A stretch of 64,000 nt of DNA from Variibacter sp. (GCA_019689555.1 JADGHE010000014.1:1-64000), one strand, 5' to 3'. Positions 1 to 9,132 are shown, numbered from the stretch's first letter. A program made the numbers and translations. Notes: generated from the letters alone by a model not told the origin.

Positions 1-2
1 TC

Positions 3-284
3 AACAACACGCCCTTCGACGTGGTGATGACGGCGGTGTTCGGTCTCGCCGGATACTGGCTGCTCAAGCACGACTTCGAGCCCGCCCCCATGGTGCTCGC
101 CTTCGTGCTCGGGCCGCTGATGGAGGAGAACCTGCGGCGCGCCATGCTGCTCGCCCGCGGTGACCCGACCGTGTTCCTGACCCGGCCCATCTCCGCGGGG
201 CTGATGGCGCTGTCGGTCGCCATGCTGGTGATCGCCGTCCTGCCGATGATAAGCAAGAAGCGCGAGGTGGTGTTCACCGAGTAA
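3..284 (+). CDS. tctA: Tripartite tricarboxylate transporter TctA subunit, C-terminal part
   Basis: This is the last 93 codons of a large integral membrane permease whose start lies before the window. The frame is open from the left edge and reads through NNTPFDVVM, a GYWLLKHDFEPAP stretch, LGPLMEENLRRA and a final hydrophobic helix. That pattern is typical of the TctA C-terminus. TctA forms the transmembrane channel of tripartite tricarboxylate transporters, which take up organic acids using a periplasmic receptor. The receptor gene follows after a terminator-like hairpin. The usual small TctB subunit would lie before the window. The substrate cannot be read from this fragment. Confidence 0.85.
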   Translation, partial: NNTPFDVVMTAVFGLAGYWLLKHDFEPAPMVLAFVLGPLMEENLRRAMLLARGDPTVFLTRPISAGLMALSVAMLVIAVLPMISKKREVVFTE

Positions 285-297
285 GGGTCGCCGGACG

Positions 298-325
298 AAA
301 GGCCGCCCCCGCGGGGGCGGCCTTT
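298..325 (+). terminator. Rho-independent-type terminator after tctA
   Basis: The 22-base perfect hairpin GGCCGCCCCCGCGGGGGCGG plus CC is flanked by AAA on the left and TTT on the right. It lies 13 bases after the tctA stop codon and 67 bases before the receptor gene. The short T-run makes it moderate in strength and potentially bidirectional. Confidence 0.65.
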
Positions 326-391
326 GCGGAAGCGGTCGCGGGTGGTATCGATAAAACGTCCCGCGTACCTACCGCAAAAGGAAAGAGCTTC

Positions 392-1384
392 ATGTCCTGC
401 AAATCGCTGACCCGCTTGATGGCGGGTATCGCCGGGCTCGCCATGAGCGCGAGCCTTGCGTATGCCCAGTCCGACTATCCGACCCGCCCGATCACCGTGA
501 TCATTCCGTTCGCGGCGGGCGGGCCGACCGACACCATCGCCCGCATCGTCACCGAGCACATGGCGCGCACGCTCGGCAAGGCGATCGTCATCGAGAATGT
601 CGTCGGCGCCGGCGGCACGACGGCCGCCACCCGCGCGGCGCGCTCGGCGCCAGACGGCTACACCCTCATAACCGGCCACATGGGCACGCACGCCTCGGCG
701 GTCGGCCTCTACCCGAAGCTCGCCTACGATCCGCGCAAGGATTTCGAGCCGATCGGCCTGTTGGCCGGCACGCCGATCCTCATCCTCGCCCGCAAGGATT
801 TCCCGGCCAAGGACCTGAAGGAGTTCGTCGCCTATGTGAAGGCGAACGGGAGCAAGCTCAACGAGGCCCATGCGGGCGTGGGCTCCGTCTCCTTCACCAC
901 TTGCAGCCTTCTCAACCATCTCCTCGGCGTGAAGCCGACGCGCGTTCCGTTCACCGGCACGGGGCCGTCCATGAACGCGCTGGTCGCCGGGCAAGTCGAT
1001 TACATGTGCGACCAGATCGTCAATGCGGTGCCGCAGATCCAGGGCGGGACCATCAAGGCCTATGCCGTCGCCACGCCGGAGCGCAATCCGGCCTTGCCGG
1101 ACCTGCCGACGACGAAGGAAGCGGGGCTGCCGGAATACGAAGTTTCCGCGTGGAACGCGATGTTCGCCCCCAAGGGCACGCCCGCGCCGATCATCGCGAA
1201 GCTCAACGACGCCATCGTGAAAGCGCTCGACGACGAGGGCGTGCGCAAGCGCCTGCTCGATCTCGGCAGCGACCTCCCCAACCGCGAGAAGCGCACGCCG
1301 CAGGCGCTCGCCGACCTCGTCAGCCGCGAGGTCGATCGCTGGACGCCCTTGATGAAGGAGGCGATCGCGGCCGCCGGCCAGTAA
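392..1384 (+). CDS. Bug-family (TctC-like) tripartite tricarboxylate transporter receptor
   Basis: This 330-residue protein has a signal peptide at residues 1-25, ending in ASLAYA before QSDYPTRP. The mature part shows family hallmarks: [19 protein letters not shown] at the start, IENVVGAGG, a [10 protein letters not shown] segment and a C-terminal helical region. Bug proteins are periplasmic receptors that capture carboxylates or other small anions and deliver them to TctAB. The preceding gene is the end of a TctA permease, so the two probably form one system although a hairpin separates them. The start is supported by AAAAGGAAAGAG just upstream. The family often expands to many paralogues, so substrate cannot be assigned. 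Confidence 0.88.
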   Translation: MSCKSLTRLMAGIAGLAMSASLAYAQSDYPTRPITVIIPFAAGGPTDTIARIVTEHMARTLGKAIVIENVVGAGGTTAATRAARSAPDGYTLITGHMGTHASAVGLYPKLAYDPRKDFEPIGLLAGTPILILARKDFPAKDLKEFVAYVKANGSKLNEAHAGVGSVSFTTCSLLNHLLGVKPTRVPFTGTGPSMNALVAGQVDYMCDQIVNAVPQIQGGTIKAYAVATPERNPALPDLPTTKEAGLPEYEVSAWNAMFAPKGTPAPIIAKLNDAIVKALDDEGVRKRLLDLGSDLPNREKRTPQALADLVSREVDRWTPLMKEAIAAAGQ

Positions 1385-1653
1385 GGACGGCGGAGCGAGG
1401 CACGCCGGTCGCAGCGGAGGGGCGGCCGCGACTCCCCTCCGCCGGCCGTCGCGAACCGTTTTCGATCCGACAGCGACGGCAGGCAGACGATCGCCGCGAG
1501 GCGGGGACGAGCGAGGCGGCCGCAAGTTCGGCGGCCGGCTGCTGTCTCCCACCGCGCGGCGGTTCGTTTTGGATTTCGGCACGAAGGCCTTGGTTCGGCC
1601 TACGGCGGTGCCTAAGCTGCATGCCCCAACCGCCTGTCGGAGCGGAAGCTGCT

Positions 1654-2448
1654 ATGCGCCAATATCTGGATCTGATGGAGCGAGTCCTCGCGGAGGGCGT
1701 CGAGAAGCGCGACCGCACCGGCACCGGCACGCTCTCCGTCTTCGGCCATCAGATGCGCTTCGATCTGCGCGAGGGCTTTCCGCTGGTCACGACCAAGAAG
1801 CTGCACGTCAAGTCGATCGTGTACGAGCTGTTGTGGTTCCTGCGCGGCGACACCAACGTCCGCTATCTGCGGGAGCACGGCGTCACGATCTGGGACGCGT
1901 GGGCGGACGAGAACGGCGAGCTCGGCCCGGTCTACGGCCGCCAGTGGCGCTCATGGCCGGCCCCCGACGGGCGCACCATCGACCAAATGGCCGAAGTCGT
2001 GGCGGCGATCCGCCGCGATCCGGACTCCCGGCGCCTCGTCGTCACCGCGTGGAACCCGGCCGAAGTCGACAAAATGGCGCTGCCGCCGTGCCACTGCCTG
2101 TTTCAATTCTACGTCGCGCACGGGCGCCTTTCCTGCCAGCTCTATCAACGGTCCGCCGACGTGTTTCTCGGGGTGCCGTTCAACATCGCCTCCTACGCAC
2201 TGCTCACGCATATGGTGGCGCAGGTGACCGGTCTCGAGCCGGGCGAGTTCATCCACATCTTGGGCGATGCGCACCTCTATCTCAATCATCTGGAGCAGGC
2301 GCACCTGCAGCTCACGCGCCCGCCGCGCCCGCTGCCGCGTCTTAAGCTCAATCCCGCCGTCACCGACCTGTTCGCCTTCCGGTACGAGGACATCGCCTTC
2401 GAAGGATACGACCCTCACCCGCACATCAAGGCGGCGGTGGCGGTGTAG
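1654..2448 (+). CDS. thyA: Thymidylate synthase
   Basis: ThyA converts dUMP to dTMP using methylene-tetrahydrofolate, producing dihydrofolate that FolA (3247-3780) recycles. The 264-residue product has exactly the length of the E. coli enzyme and aligns without gaps by eye. It shows [28 protein letters not shown] and YGRQWRSWP. The catalytic cysteine lies in [12 protein letters not shown] at about residue 146, and [23 protein letters not shown] and the terminal [14 protein letters not shown] are also present. The start at 1654 matches the family N-terminus. An in-frame ATG at 1621 would add 11 residues, and the frame stays open back to 901 without resembling protein. The gene is followed by the HEPN cassette rather than directly by folA. 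Confidence 0.97.
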   Translation: MRQYLDLMERVLAEGVEKRDRTGTGTLSVFGHQMRFDLREGFPLVTTKKLHVKSIVYELLWFLRGDTNVRYLREHGVTIWDAWADENGELGPVYGRQWRSWPAPDGRTIDQMAEVVAAIRRDPDSRRLVVTAWNPAEVDKMALPPCHCLFQFYVAHGRLSCQLYQRSADVFLGVPFNIASYALLTHMVAQVTGLEPGEFIHILGDAHLYLNHLEQAHLQLTRPPRPLPRLKLNPAVTDLFAFRYEDIAFEGYDPHPHIKAAVAV

Positions 2449-2457
2449 GTTGCGCCG

Positions 2458-2877
2458 ATGGCCTCGTTGCCGCGAAGCACGCTTCAGAAGCTTGCCCTCG
2501 CCAAAGTAAAGGACGCCCGCCTGCTGTTCGACCACGGCCGATACGCAAATTCGTACTATCTCTACGGGTATGGTATAGAGTTGGCGCTCAAGGCCTGCAT
2601 CGCGCGGCACATTGTTGCCGAGACGATTCCGGACCGGGCGATATTGAATAACGTGCTCACTCACGACATCGCGAAGCTCAGCGCATTGGCGGGCTTGAGT
2701 GAGTTGTTGAGGGAGCGCCGCGCCGATCGCGAGTTCGACCTTCGCTGGGCCGTCGTCGCCGAGTGGTTGGTCGAGTCCCGCTACGAGCTCGTCGACTCGG
2801 TCACGGCGGCCGCGATGCAGGACGCCGTCGAGCACCCGCAGCACGGGGTACTGAAATGGCTTCGGCAACACTGGTAG
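2458..2877 (+). CDS. HEPN-domain protein
   Basis: This 139-residue protein has the pattern of a small all-helical HEPN domain. It contains ARLLFDHGRYANSYYLYGYG followed by IELALKACIARH, then a LTHDIAKLSALAGL segment. HEPN proteins include RNase toxins and nucleotide- or RNA-binding partners of nucleotidyltransferases. I do not see a clear R-x4-6-H RNase motif. The only nearby candidate has eight residues between R and H, so nuclease activity is doubtful. It starts 9 bases after thyA, and its 3' end overlaps the next gene by 22 bases, so the two are probably translated together. The DNA is visibly richer in A and T than its neighbours, for example around 2540-2680, suggesting transfer into the thyA-folA operon. 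Confidence 0.75.
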   Translation: MASLPRSTLQKLALAKVKDARLLFDHGRYANSYYLYGYGIELALKACIARHIVAETIPDRAILNNVLTHDIAKLSALAGLSELLRERRADREFDLRWAVVAEWLVESRYELVDSVTAAAMQDAVEHPQHGVLKWLRQHW

Positions 2878-3242
2878 AAGCCGACATCAAGATGGGCGAG
2901 GAACTGGTCGCGCTACTCGACGCGGCAGGCTTTCCGGTCACGGCGGCCGCGTGGATCCACTTCCCGGACGTCGAGGAGTGGCGGTTGGTCCTCCGGACCC
3001 CGAAGGCCGAGAAGGATCTGTTGGGCGCCCTCCGGGAAATGAGCGAGATCATGGATGCGAAGGGGGACTTGCGCGCCCGGCTCGACCTGTCGCGCGTCAA
3101 GCTCGTGCCGCCTTCGGACCGCATGTTGCAGGCGATCGGGCGAATGGTGCGGGTGACAGGCCCCCCGACGGTGCGATTTGCTCGCAACGTCGTCGACGGC
3201 ATCTATATCGACGACGCCGTCATCTACCGGCTGGCGGCGTAA
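2856..3242 (+). CDS. Conserved hypothetical partner of the HEPN protein
   Basis: This 128-residue protein starts at an ATG inside the end of the HEPN gene. It begins MASATLVEADIKMGEELVAL, continues with LDAAGFPVTAAAWIHFPDVE and EWRLVLRTPKAEKDL, and ends VVDGIYIDDAVIYRLAA. No signal peptide, membrane segment or catalytic motif is evident. From general recollection, proteins with this EWRLVI-type core and a GVYIEDAYIYRL-type end often sit directly beside HEPN genes of this class. I infer a two-component module. Its biochemical role is unknown. A nucleotidyltransferase (GSxxRG) motif is absent, so it is not a classic MNT antitoxin. The folA start codon follows 4 bases after its stop. Confidence 0.7.
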   Translation: MASATLVEADIKMGEELVALLDAAGFPVTAAAWIHFPDVEEWRLVLRTPKAEKDLLGALREMSEIMDAKGDLRARLDLSRVKLVPPSDRMLQAIGRMVRVTGPPTVRFARNVVDGIYIDDAVIYRLAA

Positions 3243-3246
3243 GCGC

Positions 3247-3780
3247 GTGGAACATCGAGAAGTCAGCCCGTCGTCTCCCGACCTCGTGCTGGTCGCCGCC
3301 GTGGCGGAGAACGGCGTGATCGGCCGCGACAACGGCCTGCCCTGGCGCCTCAAGTCCGATCTCAAGCATTTCCGTGCGGTCACCCTGGGCAGGCCGGTGC
3401 TGATGGGCCGCAAGACGTTCCAGTCGATCGGCCGGCCGCTGTCCGGCCGCACCAACATCGTCGTCAGCCGCGATCCCGGCTTCGCCGCGCCGGGAGTCAT
3501 CGTTGCGCAAAACCTCTCCGATGCGCTCGCCGTCGCGCGGGGGGATGCACTGCGCCGCGCCGTAAAAGAGATCATGGTCATCGGCGGGGCGGACGTGTTC
3601 GCCGCTCTCATGCCCTGCGCGGCGCGGCTCGAAATCACGCGCGTGCACGCCCGGCCCGCGGGTGACGCCGTGTTTCCCGCCATCGACCCTTCGGTCTGGC
3701 GGGAGGTCGCACGCGCCGAGCACCCGGCAGGCCCCGAGGACGAGGCCGCGTTCACCCTGCTGACCTATCGCCGCGCCTGA
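3247..3780 (+). CDS. folA: Dihydrofolate reductase
   Basis: This 177-residue enzyme reduces dihydrofolate to tetrahydrofolate with NADPH and works with ThyA upstream. Recognisable segments are LVLVAAVAENGVIGRDNGLP followed by WRLKSDLKHF, then LGRPVLMGRKTFQSIGRPL, RTNIVVSRD, and EIMVIGGADVFAALMP, which is the NADPH-binding turn. The C-terminus ends AAFTLLTYRRA. I chose the GTG at 3247 because it lies 4 bases after the preceding stop and leaves a short N-terminal tail before the core strand. A longer reading from 3178 would overlap the previous gene with unlikely sequence. The gene closes the thyA-HEPN cassette-folA operon. Confidence 0.93.
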   Translation: MEHREVSPSSPDLVLVAAVAENGVIGRDNGLPWRLKSDLKHFRAVTLGRPVLMGRKTFQSIGRPLSGRTNIVVSRDPGFAAPGVIVAQNLSDALAVARGDALRRAVKEIMVIGGADVFAALMPCAARLEITRVHARPAGDAVFPAIDPSVWREVARAEHPAGPEDEAAFTLLTYRRA

Positions 3781-4076
3781 GGAGCCGTGCCTTTGAGACA
3801 TTTCGCCGCGCAGAGGCCGGCGCCGTAGCGGAATCATGCCCCGTCCTGCGATGTTTGCGTCGTGCGGGCGGGCGTGGGCGGCGGGCCTTCATTGAAAGCG
3901 GTCGACCGCTCACGTATAACCCGCGCGACACGCTGGAACGCGCCGCCGAAGGACCGTTTGGGGCGACGTGGAAAACGTCGGGGAGCCTTCCCGGCGCCTG
4001 CAGAGACAGAAGACCGTGAACCGGACCGGCTTCCGCGCCGGTGGGAGCCGTTTCCGAGCACGACGAGGAGACTTCA

Positions 4077-5213
4077 ATGCCGTGGAGCAATCAGGGCGGC
4101 GGGCCTTGGGGTTCCGGTCCGAGAGGGCCATGGGGGGCAGGACCGCAGTCGTCCGGTCCCACTCCGCCCGACCTCGAGGAACTCCTGCGGCGTAGCCAGG
4201 ACAAGCTGAAGAGCATGCTGCCGGGGGGCAATCTCGGCGGCAAGGGGTTTGCGTTGATCGGCCTCGCCGTGGTGGCGATCTGGGGCTTTTCCGGCTTCTT
4301 CCGGGTCGAGCCGGACGAACTCGGCGTGGTCCTGCGCTTCGGCCAGTATGTGCGCGATGCACGGCCGGGTCTCAACTACCATCTGCCGTATCCGATCGAA
4401 TCGGTGCTGACCCCGAAGGTCACGCGCGTGAACCGGATCGACGTCGGCATGCGGGTCGTCGAGGATCGCCGCGGCACGGTCATGCGCGACGTGCCGGAGG
4501 AGAGCCTGATGCTCACGGGCGACGAGAACATCGTCGACGTCGATTTCTCGGTGTTCTGGGTCATCAAGCCGAACGGGGCGGGCGACTATCTCTTCAACAT
4601 CCAGAACCCGGAAGGAACCGTGAAGGCGGTGGCCGAGAGCGCGATGCGCGAGGTCGTGGGGCGCTCCAACATCCAGCCGATCCTCACGGGTGCCCGGCAG
4701 AACATCGAAGCGGCCGTGCACGAACTGATGCAGCGCACGCTCGACGAATACGGCGCCGGCGTGCAGATCACCCAGGTGCAGATGCAGAAGGTCGATCCGC
4801 CGAGCCAGGTCATCGACGCCTTCCGCGACGTGCAGGCCGCCCGCGCCGACCTCGAGCGGGCGCAGAACGAGGCGCAGACCTACGCGAACCGGGTCGTGCC
4901 GGAGGCGCGTGGGCGCGTGGCGCAGATCATCCAGGCTGCCGAAGCCTATCGCGAGCAGACGGTGGCGGAGGCCATAGGCCAGACCGCGCGTTTCCTCAAG
5001 GTGCTTGAAGAGTACAAGAAGGCGCCGGAGGTCACGCGCCAGCGCATCTATCTCGAAACCATGGAGCGGGTGCTCGCCGGCACCGACAAGGTCATCCTCG
5101 ATTCTGGAGTCGGAACGCAGGGCGTCGTTCCTTATCTGCCGCTCAGCGAACTGTCGCGGCAGGCGCCGCAGTCGCAGCCGCAGTCGCAGCGGAGCCAGGG
5201 AGGCAGTCGATGA
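4077..5213 (+). CDS. hflK: FtsH protease modulator HflK
   Basis: HflK forms a large inner-membrane SPFH complex with HflC that encloses and tunes the FtsH protease. The 378-residue product begins with a Gly/Pro-rich segment (MPWSNQGGGPWGSGP) and has one membrane helix at about residues 58-75. The SPFH domain contains EPDELGVVLRFGQYV, NIVDVDFSVFWVI and DVQAARADLERAQNEAQTYAN. The Gln/Ser-rich tail is typical. The start at 4077 is preceded by AGGAG at 4066-4070, six bases upstream. Its stop overlaps the hflC start by four bases (ATGA), so the pair is translationally coupled. Confidence 0.96.
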   Translation: MPWSNQGGGPWGSGPRGPWGAGPQSSGPTPPDLEELLRRSQDKLKSMLPGGNLGGKGFALIGLAVVAIWGFSGFFRVEPDELGVVLRFGQYVRDARPGLNYHLPYPIESVLTPKVTRVNRIDVGMRVVEDRRGTVMRDVPEESLMLTGDENIVDVDFSVFWVIKPNGAGDYLFNIQNPEGTVKAVAESAMREVVGRSNIQPILTGARQNIEAAVHELMQRTLDEYGAGVQITQVQMQKVDPPSQVIDAFRDVQAARADLERAQNEAQTYANRVVPEARGRVAQIIQAAEAYREQTVAEAIGQTARFLKVLEEYKKAPEVTRQRIYLETMERVLAGTDKVILDSGVGTQGVVPYLPLSELSRQAPQSQPQSQRSQGGSR

Positions 5214-6136
5214 GGCTCAGCATCACCGGTGGCGCCATCGCCGTTCTCGTCGTGCTGGCGGTCATCGTCGGCTACGGAACGCTGTTTACCGTGTATCAGA
5301 CCCGTCAGGCGCTCGTGATCCGGCTCGGCAATCCCGTGCACGTCTACACGGAGCCCGGGCTGCACTTCAAATGGCCGCTGATCGACAACGTGGTCTTCAT
5401 CGACAAGCGCATTCTCGACCTGGAAAATCCGGCGCAGGAGGTGATCGCCTCCGACCAGAAGCGGCTGGTGGTCGACGCCTTCGCGCGCTACCGCATCCAG
5501 GACGCGCTGCGCTTCTATCAGGCGGTCGGCACGATCGAGGGCGCCAATTCGCGCCTTGCCACCATGCTCAATTCGGCGCTGCGCCGCGTGTTGGGCGAAA
5601 CCACCTTCACGCATGTCGTGCGCGACGAGCGCGCCCAGCTGATGGCGCGCATCCGCGAGCAGCTCGACCGCGAGGCCAAGGCGTTCGGCATCGAGGTGGT
5701 CGACGTGCGCATTCGCCGCGCCGACCTGCCCGAGCAGAACAGCCAGGCGGTCTACCAACGCATGCAGACGGAGCGGCAGCGCGAGGCCGCTGAGTTCCGC
5801 GCCATGGGCAGCCAGCGCGCGCAGGAAATCCGCTCGCGCGCCGACCGCGACGTGACCGTGCTCGTGGCCGAAGCCACGTCGCGCGCGGAGCAGATCCGCG
5901 GCGAGGGCGACGCCGAACGCAACCGCATCTTCGCCGAGGCCTATAGTCGCGATCCGAGCTTCTTCGCTTTCTATCGCGCAATGCAGGCCTATGATGCGGG
6001 GCTTCGCCACAACGATACGCGCATGGTGCTCAAGCCGGACTCCGAATTCTTCCGTTACTTCAACGATCCGGAAGGCAAGCCGCGGGAACAGGCGCGACCC
6101 GGTGCAGCGAGCGCGGCTCCGCACACCGCGCAGTGA
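5210..6136 (+). CDS. hflC: FtsH protease modulator HflC
   Basis: This 308-residue partner of HflK has an N-terminal membrane anchor at about residues 8-27. Its SPFH domain includes VYQTRQALVIRLGNPV, EPGLHFKWPLIDNVV, DKRILDLENPAQEV and EVVDVRIRRADLPEQNSQAV. The EGDAERNRIFAEAYSRDPSFFAFYR region is a strong family signature. The start overlaps the hflK stop. The 61-codon DUF2065 gene follows after 10 bases, as in many proteobacterial hfl operons. Confidence 0.96.
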   Translation: MRLSITGGAIAVLVVLAVIVGYGTLFTVYQTRQALVIRLGNPVHVYTEPGLHFKWPLIDNVVFIDKRILDLENPAQEVIASDQKRLVVDAFARYRIQDALRFYQAVGTIEGANSRLATMLNSALRRVLGETTFTHVVRDERAQLMARIREQLDREAKAFGIEVVDVRIRRADLPEQNSQAVYQRMQTERQREAAEFRAMGSQRAQEIRSRADRDVTVLVAEATSRAEQIRGEGDAERNRIFAEAYSRDPSFFAFYRAMQAYDAGLRHNDTRMVLKPDSEFFRYFNDPEGKPREQARPGAASAAPHTAQ

Positions 6137-6146
6137 AGCCGGCCGC

Positions 6147-6332
6147 ATGCAAGATTTCCTGGTTGCGCTCGGCCTCGTCTTCGTTCTTGAAGGCCTGGTG
6201 TTCGCGGCGAGTCCGACAATGGCCAAGCGCGCGATGGCGAGCGCGCTCGAAACGCCGGACGGCATGCTACGCGCGATCGGCATCGGCACGGCCGTCGCGG
6301 GCCTCGCCGTCGTATGGCTGGTGCGGGGCTGA
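6147..6332 (+). CDS. DUF2065 (YjeT-like) small membrane protein
   Basis: This 61-residue protein is almost entirely two hydrophobic helices: FLVALGLVFVLEGLVFAASP and a second helix near residues 42-60 ending VVWLVRG. The pattern (EGL..A.P, ML..IG....GL) is that of DUF2065, the YjeT family found immediately after hflKC. Its function is unknown. It lies 10 bases after hflC and is presumably co-transcribed with it. Confidence 0.85.
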   Translation: MQDFLVALGLVFVLEGLVFAASPTMAKRAMASALETPDGMLRAIGIGTAVAGLAVVWLVRG

Positions 6333-6507
6333 CGGGCGGACGGCGACGGAGGCGAGCAGGCGCCGCGCACGCGGCCCCGCGACGGCCTTCCCGAAGTCGC
6401 TTTTCCGCCCAAATCCGCCGACTAATGGGGCGCCTCTCGGCCTCCTTGCCTCTGGCTGCCGTCGGGCGCAGTGTGATGCTCAAGGGTTTTGAGGAGACTC
6501 CGCGGTC

Positions 6508-8004
6508 ATGGAACGGTCCTTCGCTTCATTCGCTGACGGCATTCGCCGGCCGCTAATCGCCGCGGTCGTCGCCGCGGCGATTGCTCTGCCCCTGTCCGGA
6601 GCGCCTGCCTCCGCACGCGGGCCCGAGGCCATCACCGATACGGCCGAGAGGGTGATCGACGCCGTGGTGAACATCTCCACGTCGCAGAAGGTCGACACGC
6701 GGATGGGCAGGTCCCTCCCGCAGCTTCCGCCCGGCTCGCCGTTCGAGGAATTTTTCGAGGAGTTCTTCAAGAACCGCCGCGGCCAGGGAGACGACCAGAA
6801 TCGCGAGCGCGCGCCGCGACGCGTGAGCTCGCTCGGCTCGGGTTTCGTGATCGATCCCGAAGGCTACGTCGTCACCAACAATCACGTCATTTCGGATGCG
6901 GACGAGATCACCGTCGTCTTCAACGACGGGACCAAGCTCAAGGCCGACATCGTCGGCCGCGACCAGAAGACGGATCTCGCCCTGCTGAAAGTGAAGCCCG
7001 AGAAACCGCTCAAGGCGGTCAGGTTCGGCGATTCCGAAAAGCTGCGGCTCGGCGAATGGGTGATCGCGATCGGCAATCCCTTCGGGCTCGGCGGCACGGT
7101 GACGGCCGGCATCGTCTCGGCGCGCAACCGCGACATCAATTCGGGACCCTACGACAACTACATTCAGACCGACGCGGCCATCAATCGCGGCAATTCCGGT
7201 GGGCCGCTGTTCAATCTCGACGGCGAGGTCGTGGGCGTGAACACGGCGATCATCTCCCCGTCCGGAGGCTCGATCGGCATCGGCTTCGCAGTGCCGTCCA
7301 AGACCGCCGTCGCGGTGATCGAGCAGTTGCGAGAGTTCGGCGAAACGCGTCGCGGCTGGCTCGGCGTGCGCATCCAGCAGGTCACCGACGAAATCGCCGA
7401 GAGCCTCGGGATGAAGCAGGCGCGCGGGGCGCTGGTTGCGGGCGTGGACGAGAAGGGGCCGGCGAAGCCGGCGGGGATCGAGCCGGGCGACGTCATCGTC
7501 CGATTCGACGGGCGCGACATCAAGGAGATGCGCGATCTGCCGCGCATCGTCGCCGATACGCCCGTGGGCAAGGAGGTCGAGGTCGTCATCCTCCGCAAGG
7601 GGAAGGAGGAAACGAAGAAGGTGAAGCTCGGCCGCCTCGAAGACGGCGAGAAGCAGCAGGAGGCCGCGCTGAAGAAGGACGAGCCGCGGCAGGAGCCTTC
7701 GGTCGTCAAGAAGACGCTCGGCCTCGATCTCGCGAACCTGACCGACGAGCTGCGGCGGCGTCACCGGATCAAGGACAATGTGAAGGGGGTGCTCATCGCC
7801 GCGGTCGATCCCGGCTCGGCCGCCGCTGAGAAGCGCCTCTCGCCCGGCGAAGTGATCGTCGAGGTGGCGCAGGAGCCGGTCGAAAGCGCGGCCGACGTGC
7901 AGAAGCGGATCGAGCAGCTCCGGAAAGAGGGGCGGCGCTCGGCCCTGCTGCTGATCGCCAATGCCGACGGCGAGCTGCGCTTCGTCGCCTTGAGCCTGCA
8001 ATAG
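6508..8004 (+). CDS. degP: Do/DegP-family periplasmic serine protease
   Basis: This 498-residue HtrA protease degrades or refolds misfolded envelope proteins. A signal peptide ends near residue 36 (APASA). The trypsin-like domain carries the catalytic triad: His126 in TNNHVISDADEI, Asp156 in TDLALLKV and Ser230 in NRGNSGGPLFN. Two PDZ domains follow, the first near RRGWLGVRIQQVTDEIAESL and the second after a charged linker near TLGLDLANLTDELRRRH. The start at 6508 has GAGGAG ten bases upstream. It lies downstream of hflKC, which also serves membrane protein quality control. A 15-bp tandem duplication covers its stop codon. Confidence 0.95.
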   Translation: MERSFASFADGIRRPLIAAVVAAAIALPLSGAPASARGPEAITDTAERVIDAVVNISTSQKVDTRMGRSLPQLPPGSPFEEFFEEFFKNRRGQGDDQNRERAPRRVSSLGSGFVIDPEGYVVTNNHVISDADEITVVFNDGTKLKADIVGRDQKTDLALLKVKPEKPLKAVRFGDSEKLRLGEWVIAIGNPFGLGGTVTAGIVSARNRDINSGPYDNYIQTDAAINRGNSGGPLFNLDGEVVGVNTAIISPSGGSIGIGFAVPSKTAVAVIEQLREFGETRRGWLGVRIQQVTDEIAESLGMKQARGALVAGVDEKGPAKPAGIEPGDVIVRFDGRDIKEMRDLPRIVADTPVGKEVEVVILRKGKEETKKVKLGRLEDGEKQQEAALKKDEPRQEPSVVKKTLGLDLANLTDELRRRHRIKDNVKGVLIAAVDPGSAAAEKRLSPGEVIVEVAQEPVESAADVQKRIEQLRKEGRRSALLLIANADGELRFVALSLQ

Positions 8005-8028
8005 CACGCGCGGCAATAGCACGCGCGG
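7999..8028. repeat. 15-bp perfect tandem duplication at the degP stop codon
   Basis: The unit CAATAGCACGCGCGG occurs twice head to tail at 7999-8013 and 8014-8028. The first copy contains the degP stop codon (CAA TAG). The second copy, just outside the gene, repeats the same codons in frame. It looks like a recent slippage or duplication event and does not change the protein. Confidence 0.9.
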
Positions 8029-8030
8029 CA

Positions 8031-8052
8031 CGGGGCCGCTCCACCGGCCCCG
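8031..8052. terminator. Hairpin between convergent degP and serB
   Basis: CGGGGCC at 8031-8037 pairs with GGCCCCG at 8046-8052 around an 8-base loop. It lies between the converging ends of degP and serB and could terminate transcription in both directions. There is no T-run, so a Rho-independent role is uncertain. Confidence 0.45.
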
Positions 8053-8125
8053 GGCGGGCCCGCGCCTCACCGGGCGCGGGTCGCGGGCGGCCTGAGCCTT
8101 CCCGCCACGAACCCTTCGGGGGTCT

Positions 8126-9043
8126 TTAAGCCGCCACGAATTCGTCCCGCCGGTAGCCCTGCAGGAAGAGCAGCGCCGCGAGGTCGCAGTGGTCGATGCG
8201 CGCGTGGGCCGCGGCCGCCACCTTCGGCTTGGCATGGTAGGCGACGCCGAGCCCGGCTTCCGCGAGCATGGCGAGGTCGTTCGCGCCGTCGCCGATCGCC
8301 AGCGTCTCTTCGGCGGACAGGCGGAGCCGCTCGCGCAGCTCGCGCAAGGTGCGCAGTTTGGCCTCGCGGCCGAGAATGGGCTCGCGCACGGCTCCGCTGA
8401 GCGTGCCGCCCTCGATCTCGAGCACGTTGGCGCGGCTCTCGTCGAAACCGATCATCGCCGCGATCGGTTCGACGAAATGAGTGAATCCTCCGGAGACGAG
8501 ACAGGTGCGCGCGCCGTTCGCCCGCATGGTCGCGACCAAGGTCTTGCCCCCCGGCGTGAGGCGGATGCGCTCGTGCAGCACCTCCGCCACCACCGCGGCC
8601 GGCAGGCCCTTGAGGAGGGCGACGCGCTCGCGCAGCGCCGGCTCGAACGCGATCTCGCCGCGCATCGCCTTCTCGGTGATGGCGGCGACATGCGCCTTGA
8701 GCCCGACGAAGTCCGCCAGCTCGTCGATGCATTCCTGGCCGATCATGGTGGAGTCCATGTCGGCGACGAGGAGCTTCTTGCGGCGGAAGGTCCGCTCGCC
8801 CGACACGATATTGACGTCGATCGGCGCGGCGGCCATCGCCGCGCGGGCTTGCGCGAGCAGCGCGGCGACGTCGTCCGGCCCGCGCGCGACGAACAGCGCC
8901 TCCCAGGCTTCCCCCGGCGAGAGCCAGCGGCTTTCGATCACCGTGCGCTCGGCGAGCAGCCGTTCGACGGCGAGGACGGACGGCGCATCGAGAACGCCGG
9001 GCGGAGCGCTCAGAACGAGCGCGTTCCTCAGCATCTCGGGCAT
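8126..9043 (-). CDS. serB: Phosphoserine phosphatase
   Basis: SerB removes phosphate from O-phosphoserine in the last step of serine synthesis. The 305-residue protein has an N-terminal regulatory region followed by a HAD-family catalytic domain. The nucleophile motif is [23 protein letters not shown]. Further motifs are [14 protein letters not shown] (motif II), a conserved lysine near [13 protein letters not shown], and [20 protein letters not shown] (motif III/IV). Start options are MPEMLRN at 9043 or MLRN nine bases inside. The gene is divergent from miaA with about 90 bases between starts and converges on degP. Confidence 0.95.
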   Translation of the reverse strand: MPEMLRNALVLSAPPGVLDAPSVLAVERLLAERTVIESRWLSPGEAWEALFVARGPDDVAALLAQARAAMAAAPIDVNIVSGERTFRRKKLLVADMDSTMIGQECIDELADFVGLKAHVAAITEKAMRGEIAFEPALRERVALLKGLPAAVVAEVLHERIRLTPGGKTLVATMRANGARTCLVSGGFTHFVEPIAAMIGFDESRANVLEIEGGTLSGAVREPILGREAKLRTLRELRERLRLSAEETLAIGDGANDLAMLAEAGLGVAYHAKPKVAAAAHARIDHCDLAALLFLQGYRRDEFVAA

Positions 9044-9132
9044 GCTATTGGCTCATCGGTGTCCGGAAAGATGCGTTCCCGCCGCGTGAGCTTCGGGATT
9101 CTCGCGGCGCGTCGCATCCAGACTGTCGATCC

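Noticed and set aside
901-1653. Open frame extending thyA upstream by about 250 codons
   Set aside because: It overlaps the Bug receptor gene in another frame, is Arg-rich, and the family N-terminus starts at 1654.
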